A stretch of DNA of 64,000 nt from Heliocidaris tuberculata (GCA_025618425.1 CM046845.1:8911993-8975992); one strand, 5' to 3'; counted from the first letter of the stretch, positions 32,919 to 44,202 are shown. The notes: generated from the sequence alone by a model not told the origin. Numbers and translations: made by a program.

Positions 32919-35900
32919 CTGAAAACGAGAAAAAAAAAGATACAATCAAGATATAGAACAAATAGAAAATAGTCTATATAGACTTACTTGTATACAGTTT
33001 CAGGTCTTCTTGTAAACAGTTCAGCACACAGCAAATATTTGCATCGAAAGCCACACCGTCTCTCTGGGTTGCCAGTAAAGTTGGTAAATATTCCTGGACT
33101 AATTTCGAAGGAGAACAAAGTTGCCATACTAGTTACATGCTTTCCCCGAGTCAAGAGAGGCAACTTAAGACACGAATGCGTTGCATAAGACCAATATTTT
33201 CGAAAGAGGTGGAAGTGAAGTCTCCTTGATAGGGAGATCGACTGTCAGTAAGGCCTGTTATATAGCTCCATAGAAATTACCGTAGTAATCTAACAATATA
33301 GAGAAACATGAAATGAATGAAAATGAAAAAAAAAAAGTTTTTCATAGTGAAGATTTTCTATTTCATCTATAGATATGACAGAGAAAGAGGGATATCAGAG
33401 AGAGAGAGAGAGAGCTCACATTTCTGGTCATTAATACTTCGTTCAAATTCTTGAGTGTACAAAGGAAGTAAATAATCAAATTCATTTGTTTTACCTCCTC
33501 GGCCCTCCTGAAGACTCGAAGAAAGTTGTTACCGAGGGCGCCCTTCACCTGTTCTTCTGTCCAACTTCTTTGAAGGAGTTCAGTCACCAGGTCAGGAAAC
33601 TTAGAGACATCTTCAAGGCCCTCAGGGACACTGTATTCACGGATAGACAAAAAGATTATTATATTATGGGAGGTGTGGTATAGTGATTCTTTTACTTGAC
33701 TCTGAATCAAAGGGTCGAGGGTCGTGGTATAGTGGTTCTTTCACTTGACTCTGAATCAAAGGGTTTGGGGGTTCGAATCCCAGCCCGCCACAACAGTTTT
33801 TGGGGGAAGACATGAACGCACGTTTGCCACTCTCCATCCAGGTGTAAATGGGTACCTGATATGCCAGAAAGGTACATTTGGCGGCTCAGCTATGACCGGG
33901 GTGCGCAAAAATGTTGGACCGCCAGGAGCGTCACGACGTGATGGACCAGAGCTCAATATAAAAAGCCACCACTGACATTGTTATTGTATATAGAGGCAAA
34001 ACATCACTTTTATTTTACTGCACTTCATAGATTTACAGATTTAACACAAAAAAAACCCAAAATACTCCATTAACAGATTTGTTAGATTTCAGAGGCAGAT
34101 ATTAATTGTTTGATTACTTGTGACCTTGCTTATTCAAAACAACTTTGTATTATAATTATTGTTCTATTTCTAGTAAACAAAACTGACTATGTGTAGGCCT
34201 AATGTGAAATGTGAAATATGAAAATTAACCGAATTGAACCGAGCCGAAGTGAATTTAATTTTGATTTGATTTTCATATGATATTTGGTTTAGTTGATTTT
34301 GATTTGATTTTGAATTGATTTTGGTTTGAGTTTTATTTTCTAGTGAATACAATGCATTCTCCGTAAACCAAAACTTCTGACCATAAACTGAAATTTCTTT
34401 CCATCATAAATGGAGGGTTATCTTTTCGTGGTTCAGTAAAACAGAAACTAACATTTTCAAACAACGCATAATTGTGATAGAAATTCCGCATTGTTAAAGA
34501 TCACGAGAATATTACTTCATGAACAGACTTTCGCCTTTGTTTTAGGTCTATCAAAGATGTGAAAATGTTATCCGCCACAAAAAACAACAACAATCAAACA
34601 AACAAACAAAACGAACCCCCCCCCCCAAAAAAAAAAAAAGACATGAAATAATATACGCACACATGCACACATGCACACTCAAATTTATTTGTCAGAAAAC
34701 CCAACAATTTGTCAAGTTTATGAGCCCCTATTAACATATTCGGCAAATCAATGAAATTTATAATAATTTTCCCCTTTTTTAACTGCTTGTTGGTATATCT
34801 AGCCTTTCTGCTGGCTACATCATTCAATTCGATTCTATTGAACTTTACTTATCATCCATCATGAATAAAAACACATATAAACAGTATTGCATTGGAATAG
34901 GAAAGAACAATAGACGAAAGGATACATTCAAAAAAAAAGAGGAAAATACATGTACGATAGAAGGCGCCTAGTATAATCGGCAAACACAGTCCCTCAACCT
35001 CCAACCAATCCATTCCAGTAAAAATTTCTGGGTTTGTCTGAATGTAACAAGACAAATCAAATTTATCATGAAACAAACTTACGTGTCAACCCCGTCGTAA
35101 TCGCTTCCAAAACCGACGCACTCCCAGCCACAAATGTCTCTGATATGATCCATGTGATCTGATTAAAAAATATATATTTATCTTTTAGAAAAAAAAATCA
35201 CATTAAAATTGTGGAATATAAGAGAGAGAAGGTACCTGCTCCTGTACTGGCCTCCACTGGACAACATATCGATAAGATGGAGACAAAGGGACACCTATCC
35301 CTACCCCTCGTCCAAACCAAGTGTGCCACGAGTGTATATGCACTGTGTAATCGTGTGCCCCCCCCCCCCCCCCCCCCTCCCCTTGGTCAGAGATCCCTGA
35401 ATCCGCCACTTACAACCTAGTTTTAAATTTCTTTTAAAATACAATGGTACTTACCGGCAATTTGACCAAGGGTAGCATAGCTAGTGTCGCCTGTTACATT
35501 GCCAGGAGGACAGTTGATATATACCGTGTAGAAGTTCACCATTACGACTCCCTGATTTTCTTTCTAAAAGACACAACAGACGATGAATTAAAGAGAAACG
35601 AGTGTATTATCCATACTATTGTTTAATAGGTACGGCACTTTTGCATCTCTCAAGGTTCAGTGTTGAGCCTTTGTAATGGGGGTTGAGCCGCTTCATCCAC
35701 GGGCCAGGATGCACATTTGCAACTTTTGCGCCCTCCTTACAGGATCCTTTAAAGATAACCTTCAGTCCCGGTCATGCGTTTACATGTGATTATGCAATAC
35801 AATTAAAAGAATGATTAAACACCTGTCTTTTCTAGAAATCAGGATTACTCTACTCAATAAATGGTGTTGGCACATACCACTCTCCTAAGAACGCTATCCG

Positions 35901-38900
35901 GAGCGTTTCGGTAGTGGTTGCACAGTGCGTACGCCGAAGTGTGACTGAAGATGACGGGTGCCGACGTCACATCGAGAGCGTCATTCATTGTCTTTACAGA
36001 GACGTGGGAGAGGTCGACGAGCATGCCTAGGCGGTTCATCTCTCGAATGACGTCCTATATTTTTTATTTAATAATAGACAGTATGATATGTGTGTAGACA
36101 GAAAGATAAATAATTATTTGTGTAGATAGATACATACGTATTGATGTATACAGACAGACAGACAAATAGAGAGATACATGTACCTTGACAGACATACAGA
36201 TGGGTTTTAAAAAGTAATTGAATGGACAGAAAGATATTCAAAACGAATTCGTTTGATATTTTCTAAATTATAGTCATTTCCCCCTTGTTTTCTCAGTCTC
36301 TTTCTCTCTTTCCCTCTCCCTTCTTACCCTCAACCTGTGTCTAGCAAAAATGCGTAGAAGTTGATTATTTTTTTAATCATGTAAATATTTTCTAATAGAT
36401 TTATTTTCAATAAGCTTTATAAACGTTACAAGCGTACCTTGCCGAAATCAGTAAGTCCATTATGTTCGGGTACATCATTGTTGTCCTCCTTGTAGTTATC
36501 TGCCCTAGAGGTGTAGATAGATAGATAGATAGAATGATAGATAGACAAATAGATAGATAGATGAAAAGATAAAAGTAAGACATTAGAAATGGAAAATAGT
36601 TATATATATTCTAATTATAAAGACCAAGCTATCTATTTCTTTTCGAGAAAAAAAATCCTTCCGAGGTGATTTTTTTTAATTTTTGATGTATTATAATCTG
36701 ACCTAGCGGTCTATCTTTACAAACTACATTACCGCATGTTCGATCCCGAGTTGTGTATGTCGGATGTTGACGTATTAAACATGTCGGTTCAGACGTAAAT
36801 AATCACGTCTGATTGATACAAGTCTACAAAAATTCAGTCGTATACACACACTTACACACACGCGCGCACACAATTGTAGGTCCATAGCGTCCATACCATC
36901 CATACCATAGGTCCATACGAGCACACGCACACCCCCCCCCCCACACACACACACAACCTTCATTCCACAGACACACAAAGACACACACGTACACGCCCTG
37001 AGGCGTATCCAGTAATTGATAAACAGGGGGCGGCGGAATTCTTACTACGGAGATGACGAGATGACAAGATAATTCCTCGTCTTCTCGACCTTTTTTGGTC
37101 CGAGAAGGAGAGAAGGCGAGATCCGGCCTATCGTCATCTCGACTTCTTGAGTCCAGGAAGGTGAGAAGGTGAGATTCGGCATCTCGTCTTCTCGACATAT
37201 GGGGTGCAAGAAGGCGAGAAGGTGAGATTTCAAAACTCGTCATCTCGACTTCTTGGTATGAGAAGTCGAGAAGACGAGATTGTCTCGCCTTCTCATCTTC
37301 TCATACCCAGAAGTCGAGAAGACGAGATTCCGGATTTCACCTTCTCGCCTTCTTGGACCAAAAAAGGTCGAGAAGGCGAGATGCCGGATATTGCCTTCTC
37401 GCCTTCTCGGACCAAAAAAAGGTCGAGAAGACGAGGAAATATCTCGTCATCTCGGTGGCACTTTTAAGCTTCCGTATCTTACCAAGGTGTATTACAGCTG
37501 TGTGTGACCGTCATGTATCTGGTCCCAAGATCGTACAGCATGCGCAGTGATGCCATGCTGCTATCAATGTTATGTCCCCCCTCAACGCCTATGAGAGATG
37601 CTATCTTCCCGTTGGCAAATGAATCTTCAATTCCTGTGAGTTGATAGGCAATACAATACAAGATTCGATAAATTGCAGTATGGTCTAATCTGTACATTGA
37701 TTCGTCCAGTGCCCAATTCGACCTATCCCATTCTGTCTACAGTCGGAACTACTATAATGTGGTCGTAAGCCCGGCTCATGCGAGACGTCATTATTCACTC
37801 CATTAACCTGCATGCACGGTTGTTGTACTTCTACTCTAAGAAAAAAAATCGAACCGGGTCAATTTTACTTTCTCAGCGTAGGAACAGCGCAACCATGCAT
37901 GCAAATAAATGAGTGAATATGAGCGCATAGAACTTCTGTGAGGCAACTTCTGACTCGTTCCAACGCGAGCGTTGGGCCTTTTGTTCATGTTCGCACCTAC
38001 TGAACTGAACTATAGTTCGAGTGATCAACGCGGTCCTTACGTCGGCAAATGACGCCACGTGAGAGGCGTACGTCATCTCGATTGCGTTAGTACATGCGCT
38101 AAACGAGCCCTGAGGAGGCAATAATATCAACCCATACGCCAGTTATTAAAAGTATTGTTTACACTGCTCATTTTGCAAATCAATTTGTGAACGCTTCATC
38201 AGTCAGACCCAACTCCGGAAAACCGAGCACAGGTATATACTCCGAAAACGACGTATGAATATAGAGCCCTCATCGTTCACTGCGAGGCAGTGTGTACAAA
38301 AGGCATGGGGAAATTCTTGCCAAGTCAACCTGCCAACGATATATGTATTTTTAAAAATAATGCTGCGTGTCAAATATCTTCAAAATCCTTGAATGATTCG
38401 TCATATGAAATTACTTTCAAAGGACAAACATTTGAAATAAATATATCCGCAGCATTATTTTTGAAAAATATATTATTAACAGCAGGTCGACATTGCACGA
38501 TTTTCCACATGCCTTTTGTACACGCTGTCTTGCACTGAACGATGAGGGCTCTATGTTCATCTTGCTTCATACGCCGTTTTCGGCGTATATGCCTGTACTC
38601 GGTTTTACGGAGTTGGGTCTGACTGTTCATGAAGCGCAAAGTCACTGACGTCAGCAAAGGACGCCTCGTGTGAGCCGGGCTATGCCTGTAGCTCCCCAGG
38701 GCCCTGTTTCATAAAACTTGTCATCAATGACAAGTTGCAATAACTGTTATAAGCTACTGAAATCCTTGCATCTGACTGGCTGAGAGAAAATTTGTCGGTA
38801 AAAATCACCGATAAGACACTTGACGAAACGCCCCCACTCGTCATTTTTCCTGACGTAGGACTGCGTCAGCGACCGTTGCGGCCTTTGACGTGCATTTGCG

Positions 38901-41744
38901 AGAGTGAAATGGTACAAAAAATTATAAAACAAAATGAACAGTGCAAATATTGCTTTGAACTACCGGCGCGTGCACTAATTCCTTCTCGGGCTTAATTAGC
39001 GCGGGAAATAACGCACTCGAAATAATGGCACCGTGTTCAATGGGCATTAATTACCTTGTGCCGTTGTGACTAAATCGAAAGTCTCAGGGTACATTTCCAC
39101 CATCCTCTTGATCACATCTATCTGGTTAAGAATGTGCATCAGGGAGTCCTTGTACTGTGAGTCACAATATGTAAAGGCTGCCCAAAACTGTGGAAGAGAA
39201 AGTAAAAGTACACACATCATGTACATCTGCGAGGGCGTTAGTAAAAATTGTCTTCACGAGCTGTACTTGCGGAACAGTCTGTACAGTATGTGGACTGTTT
39301 CGAAAGGATAGATAATTATACGAATGCCAGAACATAATAATGCGTATGGTGGTGAAGATCATTGTCGTAAGTTATCCTTATCCCATACTGTACTTCCATA
39401 GAGCTACATAGAACTAACTTACAAAGTTAGATGTAGAAGATCAACTGGGCGGTCACAACCACAAATGCTGGTGACTGGTCACTAGAAAGTGCTAATGACC
39501 GACTATGCGTTGGGCAAAATAAATGCCTGGTTAGGCATGTCCGCTCTCAATCAGTCATTCAATTAGGATCTACGTCATCATGTTATAATGACTGGGGGTA
39601 AACAAATCGTCTTATGAGAGCTAGAAGGGCGAGAACTCATATTATTTCAAATAAATAGAGTTAACACCCTTCTGGCTCACAGCAGACGACAGTGTTATCA
39701 TTGTTCTGGCGCCATGGAAAATACTTTAGAACTTTCTCTAAATTCTCTACAGTCACAAAATAAAGGAAAGTAGCATATGATGAACAAAAAAAAAAGAATA
39801 AGCAGAAGGAGAAGAAACACAAAAAAAAAAGACGGAGAAGAATAAAGAAGAAGATGAAATAGAAGAGGGTGAAGAAAAAATAGATTTACCTGTGCTCCGA
39901 CCAAGCCTTCCCTAAGTCGGGGTATATCGGTATGGGTAATGTTCCAGTCTGGGCGTTGATTAAGGTCAATGTTCTGCAGCTGGTTGTTCACGCTTATTGC
40001 CAACTGCCAAGGCAAATCGTTGTGCCTGCATGTGTCAAGCAGAAATGAACAAAACAAAGTGAACTCCATGATTAACTTCCAAGTAACTATAATACAAGCT
40101 TGGAGTAATTTCCAAGTATCAAGGTGCAGAGCGGGGCGGGGCTCTGTGAATAGCAGCGGTAATAAGATAGCAGAGTTGAATTTGAATAATGAATAAATAA
40201 ACAGAAATGTGTCTTTATCAATTCATGAGACAGTTCATTACATAAAACGGGTAACATGAAGAGGCAACACTTGGGAAAATAGTACCCAATCTCCTGATTT
40301 ATCTTTTAAAGGGCCTAATATTTTTTCTGTTATATAAGATACTGAATTTGTGAAATACATTGTTTGAACGCAACTCAGGAAAATCAAACGCAACTTTGTT
40401 TTCAGCCAATCAGAAGTGCGCATCAAGGACTTGCGTTTGATTTTTAGGAGTTGCGATTAAACGCAAGTTTTGTGCAACGGACCCCTGGATAAGTAATGTA
40501 TATAAATATGTTTATTCATTCTTCTTTCTAATTTTTCACAATATAAGTTCGGTATATTCTATATTCTCTTTGATGATAGTTATAAAGAGTCAACAAAACT
40601 TGCGGAATAATATTCAAGGTCGAGGAAAGTTAACTAACAATGGGTGTATCACGTTGGCTTGACCCCAAAAATATTATTCTCTCACAAAATGCATCTAAGG
40701 CTAATTTGGAAATTGGTGAAAATGGCCTCCCTTTTCTGAAAAATGGACACTCAAACCACTTTCTCTGCAATATCTAAGCCCTGGGACATTCAAATTTGAA
40801 TTGTACACATAAATTTACTCCATATTCACTAAATACATGTGATTTTGGACTAAGTGTATATTAAAAGTGCCCTGGGGGCGGCCATTTTGAAAGACGGTCG
40901 CCAAGGCCCTCAAGGACTGAAATCGAGATGTCTAAATTCGCTTTGAATACATATATCTACCTTTTATAACTATTTTGGTGCTTTTTTCACAAAATGTACA
41001 ATAGATCAGCAATGCCGCTCCACTACAAAGTTTTTTTTTTTCATTTTTCATAACACATCGTCAACCCCCACCACCCCTCTCCCCCCCCCCCCCCTCAAAA
41101 CAAAACCAAAAAAAGTGAAATCCAGACGGAGTAACTAACAAAAAGCAACTATAATTGATCCGAAACATTTACTGATACATAACGATTAACCAACCATTAA
41201 ATTTGTGCCAGATTCGACTTTCTCACAACACTGAATACTTGCAGTTGACCAGATCAACCCTCGGTTAGGAAACATTTGTTGATATTGTCTGATTAATGGA
41301 ATCAACAAGCGTTATGCCGGTTGCCAACGAGGAATTATTTCCATTGCGCCAACCAGGGACGTTCGGGCATTTAAATTCACAGTACCGGTTCAGGAACATC
41401 CTCTAGGCACAGACGCAACCTCTTGAAGCAGGGTGCGATGGCTAGCGTAATGTTTCGGCTTTGTCCGAAAATCGACTTTGACGGACTATTGGCGCAATGT
41501 TCTGCACAAACCTATGACTCGTGCGTTTAGAATTACCATTGGTGTGACAACTGTGTGCAGCCGTCATTATCATTCTGTGGATGGCTTTTTGTTCACTGTT
41601 TAAAGCCCGGCTCACGCGAGTCGTCATTTGTTGATGTTATAGGACCGCGTCAGTGACATGTACGGTCGTTTGCTCATCGTGAAAGAGTGCTATAGTTTGA
41701 AGAGTAATTGCGTAATGAAGAGTGCAAACGATACTTTTCATAAC

Positions 41745-41778
<34 letters not shown>

Positions 41779-43243
41779 AAATTATCCCCAACAGGCTCGA
41801 TTAGCGCAGGCAATGACGCAATCGAAATGACGTGGGCGGTATGCAAATGAGTGAACCGATGATGTCACACACTCACTTTTCCTTATATATTTTATCATAT
41901 GAAATTTCAAATATTTCAGTTTTTGTGGATGTAAAGTAAAGAATCTCTCCCTTGTATCAAAATAAGTTACAATAAAGATGATTTTACATGTTCCATAAGG
42001 AGTCAAACCATGTTTTACATTATTGAAGCAAAAAATTGAAATATATGATATTTTATATAATAAAATACATAAGGAAAAGTGAGTGTGTGACATCATCGGT
42101 TCAACTCATTTACATACCGCCCATGTTATGCATATCACTGTTTCAAGAAATAATGCAAAACTTCAAAATGCTGTACCTTTCTCATTTTACATCCGATTTC
42201 AATAAAAATTTCACTGTTATGCTTGTTTAGTTTTACTCTATTTATTCAAATCAACTTGATATTAGCATGATTAGTGTGGACTTGGCCTTTAACCGGTCAT
42301 ACGGAAAACTTACAAGTTCAGGAGCGAAGACATTAGACTTATACAATCATGTTTATATAATTTTAGTCATGTTCTTCGTGAACCCATTATGCAAACAAAT
42401 GTGCTCACTATTTGAAATAAAACCGTTGGTTTGTGTGTCAAATGAGTATACATTATATCTACCACTTTCTTCAAGCTTGTTTAAGAAAAATCTCTAACTC
42501 TCCAGACATCGAAGTCCTCTCCTTCGTTTACCATATATTTTACTGTAAATGATACTCGGATAGCTACGTACTGTACATATTATAGTTACAGTGATCAAGG
42601 AGTTTGCCTAGTAACACTTGCAGTGATGGAGGATAGAAAGAGCAATGGAGACAGGGAGACAGTGACAGAGAGGAGGAGATAGAGAGAGGGGGAAAGAGAG
42701 GAAGAGAGATGTGGAAGGAAAAAGGGGGAGTAAGAGAGAGAGAGAGAGAGATGGGGACAGAATGAGAGGGGAAAAGAAAGAGAAAGGAGGCAGGGGATTG
42801 AGTACGGGGAAGAGGAACGTAATCTATATCAACTTGGAGACAAAAGGGTGAAAAGGGTGAAAAGGGTAGATGTGGGAGACAAAAAAGAGGGGAGAAAGAA
42901 AGAGGGATGAGGAAAGAATGAGAGGGGGAAAGAAAGAGAAAGGAGGCAGGGGATTGAGTAGGGGGGGGGGGGGGAGAGGAACGGAATCCATATCAACTGG
43001 GAGACAAAAGGAAAGAACTCGTTTCCAGAATTCCAAAGGTAGGAAAGATGGCGGAAACTTCCACCAAACTTCTCAAAGAACCTACCCGTCTATCAAAGGC
43101 ACCTCCCTCATGTACTGCTTGGCGAGATCCGATGCCCGTTTGCTCTTGTTGTTCAACGACACGGGTACGGCAATGGCGACGACAATGGCCACCACTGTGA
43201 TTCCGATGCCGACGAGGATTAGGATCGAACGACTACGCTCCAT
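32799..43243 (-). CDS. DPEP1: Membrane dipeptidase (DPEP family), copy 2, complete, 10 exons
   Basis: Zinc metallopeptidase of the renal dipeptidase family (M19), which cleaves dipeptides, cystinyl-glycine and leukotriene D4 outside the cell. Ten exons join in frame to 420 residues: 43086-43243, 39890-40025, 39055-39187, 37483-37633, 36438-36504, 35878-36054, 35455-35563, 35083-35158, 33495-33630 and 32799-32918, all with GT..AG borders. Expected ligands are present: His54 and Asp56 (DGHND), Glu160 (GVEGG), His232 (DLSHVS), His253 (IFSHTS), plus substrate-binding His187 (THSCNTPW). Cys106/Cys189 and Cys260/Cys292 fit the family's two disulfides, and Cys409 fits the inter-subunit one. Residues about 7-29 form a membrane segment after a short basic head. 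The C-terminus ends near the point where the mammalian protein begins its GPI signal, so a type II anchor is inferred. It cannot be assigned to DPEP1, 2 or 3 specifically. A head-to-tail duplicate lies downstream. Confidence 0.95.
33495..33630 (-). CDS. DPEP1: DPEP copy 2 exon 9
   Basis: Residues 336-381. [18 protein letters not shown] and [13 protein letters not shown] are strongly conserved C-terminal helices of the M19 barrel. Ends RRAEE, donor GTAAAA. Confidence 0.96.
33666..33970 (+). mobile_element. tRNA-derived SINE with duplicated head
   Basis: GGTATAGTGGTTCTTTCACT (A box), anticodon-stem-like TTGACTCTGAATCAAAG, then GGGTTCGAATCCCAGCC (B box), followed by a ~180-bp tail. A partial second head (33666-33719) precedes it. 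The acceptor stem does not pair, so it is not a tRNA gene. Confidence 0.7.
35083..35158 (-). CDS. DPEP1: DPEP copy 2 exon 8
   Basis: Residues 311-336 (partial ends). [18 protein letters not shown] leads into SDYDGV; the Asp of this motif (GGDFDG in mammals) lines the active site. Acceptor TCAG, donor GTAAGT. Confidence 0.95.
35455..35563 (-). CDS. DPEP1: DPEP copy 2 exon 7
   Basis: Residues 275-310 plus one base. [14 protein letters not shown] is the family beta strand, with Cys292 pairing with Cys260. There is a sequon at Asn296 (NVT). Donor GTAAGT. Confidence 0.95.
35878..36054 (-). CDS. DPEP1: DPEP copy 2 exon 6 (two zinc histidines)
   Basis: Residues 216-274, phase 0 at both ends. [15 protein letters not shown] carries His232 and [11 protein letters not shown] carries His253. 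Cys260 follows in ALCNHYRN. Donor GTATGT. Confidence 0.97.
36438..36504 (-). CDS. DPEP1: DPEP copy 2 exon 5 (short)
   Basis: 67 bases, residues 193-215: WADN, then a variable acidic loop, then [11 protein letters not shown]. The loop differs most from copy 1. The acceptor CTCTAG follows a TATC microsatellite that is also present in copy 1. Confidence 0.93.
36516..36564. repeat. (TAGA)n next to exon 5 acceptor, DPEP copy 2
   Basis: GTAGATAGATAGATAGATAG and degenerate continuation; the paralogous intron of copy 1 (6125-6310) holds the same kind of repeat. Confidence 0.9.
37050..37454. repeat. Foldback minisatellite of TCTCGTCTTCTCG words
   Basis: About twenty short units (GAGAAGGCGAGAT, CTCGTCATCTCGACTTCT) in both orientations, with GACCTTTTTTGGTCC and GTCGAGAAGACGAG pairs. 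In DPEP copy 2 intron 4. Confidence 0.9.
37483..37633 (-). CDS. DPEP1: DPEP copy 2 exon 4 (bridging glutamate)
   Basis: Residues 143-193 (partial at both ends). [15 protein letters not shown] holds Glu160, the zinc-bridging residue. [13 protein letters not shown] holds His187 and Cys189. Donor GTAAGA; 29 bases into the intron a foldback minisatellite begins. Confidence 0.96.
37769..38695. mobile_element. Type D repeat carrying the TTCAT-flanked element
   Basis: AAGCCCGGCTCATGCGAGAC start, GACGCCTCGTGTGAGCCGGG end. Interrupted at 38195-38630 by the CAGTCAGACCC element. Confidence 0.6.
38200..38625. mobile_element. TIR element, CAGTCAGACCC termini, 5-bp TSD
   Basis: CAGTCAGACCCAACTCCG and complement, arms over 100 bp, flanked by TTCAT (38195-38199, 38626-38630). 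Nested in a type D repeat in DPEP copy 2 intron 3. Non-coding; family not recognised. Confidence 0.82.
38697..38835 (+). mobile_element. Foldback element type A, copy 5
   Basis: CAGGGCCCTGTTTCATAAAA, then palindrome TTGTCATCAATGACAA, then a CTGACTGGCTGAGAG core, ending GACGAAACGCCCCCA. Lies between two type D repeat segments in DPEP copy 2 intron 3. Confidence 0.8.
38836..39035. mobile_element. Type D repeat, right fragment
   Basis: CTGACGTAGGACTGCGTCAG, TTTGCGAGAGTGAAATGGTA and GGGCTTAATTAGCGCGGGAA, matching the 2070 copy. Confidence 0.55.
39055..39187 (-). CDS. DPEP1: DPEP copy 2 exon 3
   Basis: Residues 99-142 plus one base. [11 protein letters not shown] carries Cys106 of the first disulfide; [17 protein letters not shown] matches the family helix. 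Acceptor TTCCACAG, donor GTAATT. Confidence 0.95.
39890..40025 (-). CDS. DPEP1: DPEP copy 2 exon 2 (HND metal motif)
   Basis: Residues 53-98. It begins with the split Gly codon and HNDLPWQ, so it carries zinc ligands His54 and Asp56, and it ends [11 protein letters not shown]. There is an N-glycosylation sequon at Asn81 (NIT). Acceptor TGCAG, donor GTAAAT. The intron after the donor is TTC-rich, like the much larger tract in copy 1. Confidence 0.95.
40362..40486. mobile_element. Foldback element type B, left-truncated
   Basis: Same as the 16172 copy from GTTTGAACGCAACTC onward; the left GGGCCC end is missing, the right end TTTTGTGCAACGGACCCCTG is kept. In DPEP copy 2 intron 1. Confidence 0.8.
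41604..41850. mobile_element. Type D repeat with GT microsatellite
   Basis: AAGCCCGGCTCACGCGAGTC, ACCGCGTCAGTGACATGTAC, a (GT)n run at 41750-41777, then GGCTCGATTAGCGCAGGCAA. Confidence 0.6.
41850..42130. mobile_element. MITE with octamer-bearing TIRs
   Basis: GGGCGGTATGCAAATGAG, then GAACCGATGATGTCACACAC, inverted at 42065-42126 with over 55 bp of near identity. The left arm holds ATGCAAAT, the right ATGTAAAT. Confidence 0.72.
43086..43243 (-). CDS. DPEP1: DPEP copy 2 exon 1 (start codon, membrane anchor)
   Basis: Residues 1-52 plus two bases of codon 53. The ATG is at 43243-43241. MERSRS is followed by a hydrophobic stretch ([20 protein letters not shown]) and then a polar stem leading to REVPLID, the strand before the metal-binding HND. 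Donor GTAGGT at 43085. The start is supported by the alignment of copy 1, which begins at the same codon (MERGR). Confidence 0.92.
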
Positions 43244-43284
43244 GGTTGACGATGAGGGACTCGATCACGACTGCAGCAGAATGA

Positions 43285-43291
43285 GTTATAT
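43285..43291 (-). promoter_or_regulatory. TATA-like box of DPEP copy 2
   Basis: ATATAAC on the minus strand at the position matching the TATATAA of copy 1, about 45 bases before the ATG, inside the conserved upstream block (TCACTGGCATATAACTC). Confidence 0.4.
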
Positions 43292-43648
43292 GCCAGTGAT
43301 ATACCATCCAGTGCTGTATTAAGCTTACGGAGAAACGCATCCGTGATCATCAAAAGATGCTTGCCGCGAATGACTGAATAAGAATTTTAAAAAACCCACC
43401 AAGCGTTTTTGAGCACCATAACATCTTTTTGTGTGATCAGTTTTCATGACATGTTACTGAACCTGCAAAAGAGCTGCCCTCGTAATTACTAGACCGCGAG
43501 CCAATCATAATCAATCCTTGTGCAGCATTATCCTCGACGCAAAGTCACACCAGGAAACTCTCAAAAGTTCATGGCGGTTTGGAAAGAAGATACCAGAACA
43601 TCATAACGTGGAATGCAAATATTCGTTTAATATATAATTAACAAAGAG

Positions 43649-43854
43649 CATTGACGGATCCATGCAGGGGGCACATCTGATGCTGTGCCCCCCCCCCTCC
43701 CCTCTTAACCTGATAAAACCTATAGTTTGCATAAGTACACAACCTTTCAGAAGGTGCCCCTTTCAAAATTTCGACCCAGTAGCTTCCTTAAATATGTGAT
43801 AATACCCCCCCCCCACTGTTTTTTTAAATGAAATGTATCACGAATCCACCACTG
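43649..43854. mobile_element. hAT-type non-autonomous element
   Basis: CATTGACGGATCCATG start, CGAATCCACCACTG end, flanks ACAAAGAG and ACAGATAG (6 of 8). Opposed G- and C-runs inside. Confidence 0.65.
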
Positions 43855-44166
43855 ACAGATAGAACCATTGAAATGAAGGCAAATCCTCTCTTGTGTTTGT
43901 TAGACTAAAAATGTGAATTATTTGGCAGTGTACAGCATGATTAAGGGCCTCCTAAAGATGTTGTCAGATATCAAAAGAAAAGGATCATAGTTTGTTTTGC
44001 TGACATAAACACTGTGGAACGAGGATGCTGAACATAATACAGATCTCTCTTTTGTGACGTGATGCTGTATTTGTTGTTGGACCGACTTTGAACATGATCG
44101 AAATCAAATCTTTGTAATAATTTGACTTGTGTGCAGGCCCCTGGGAGCCCGGGTGCCGGGGGGGTG

Positions 44167-44202
<36 letters not shown>

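Noticed and set aside
33720..33790. Possible tRNA-Gln gene
   Set aside because: A and B boxes are present, but the acceptor arms do not pair and a conserved non-tRNA tail follows, so it is a SINE.
37045..37460. CRISPR-like array
   Set aside because: Units occur in both orientations without unique spacers of constant length, and the window is animal DNA.
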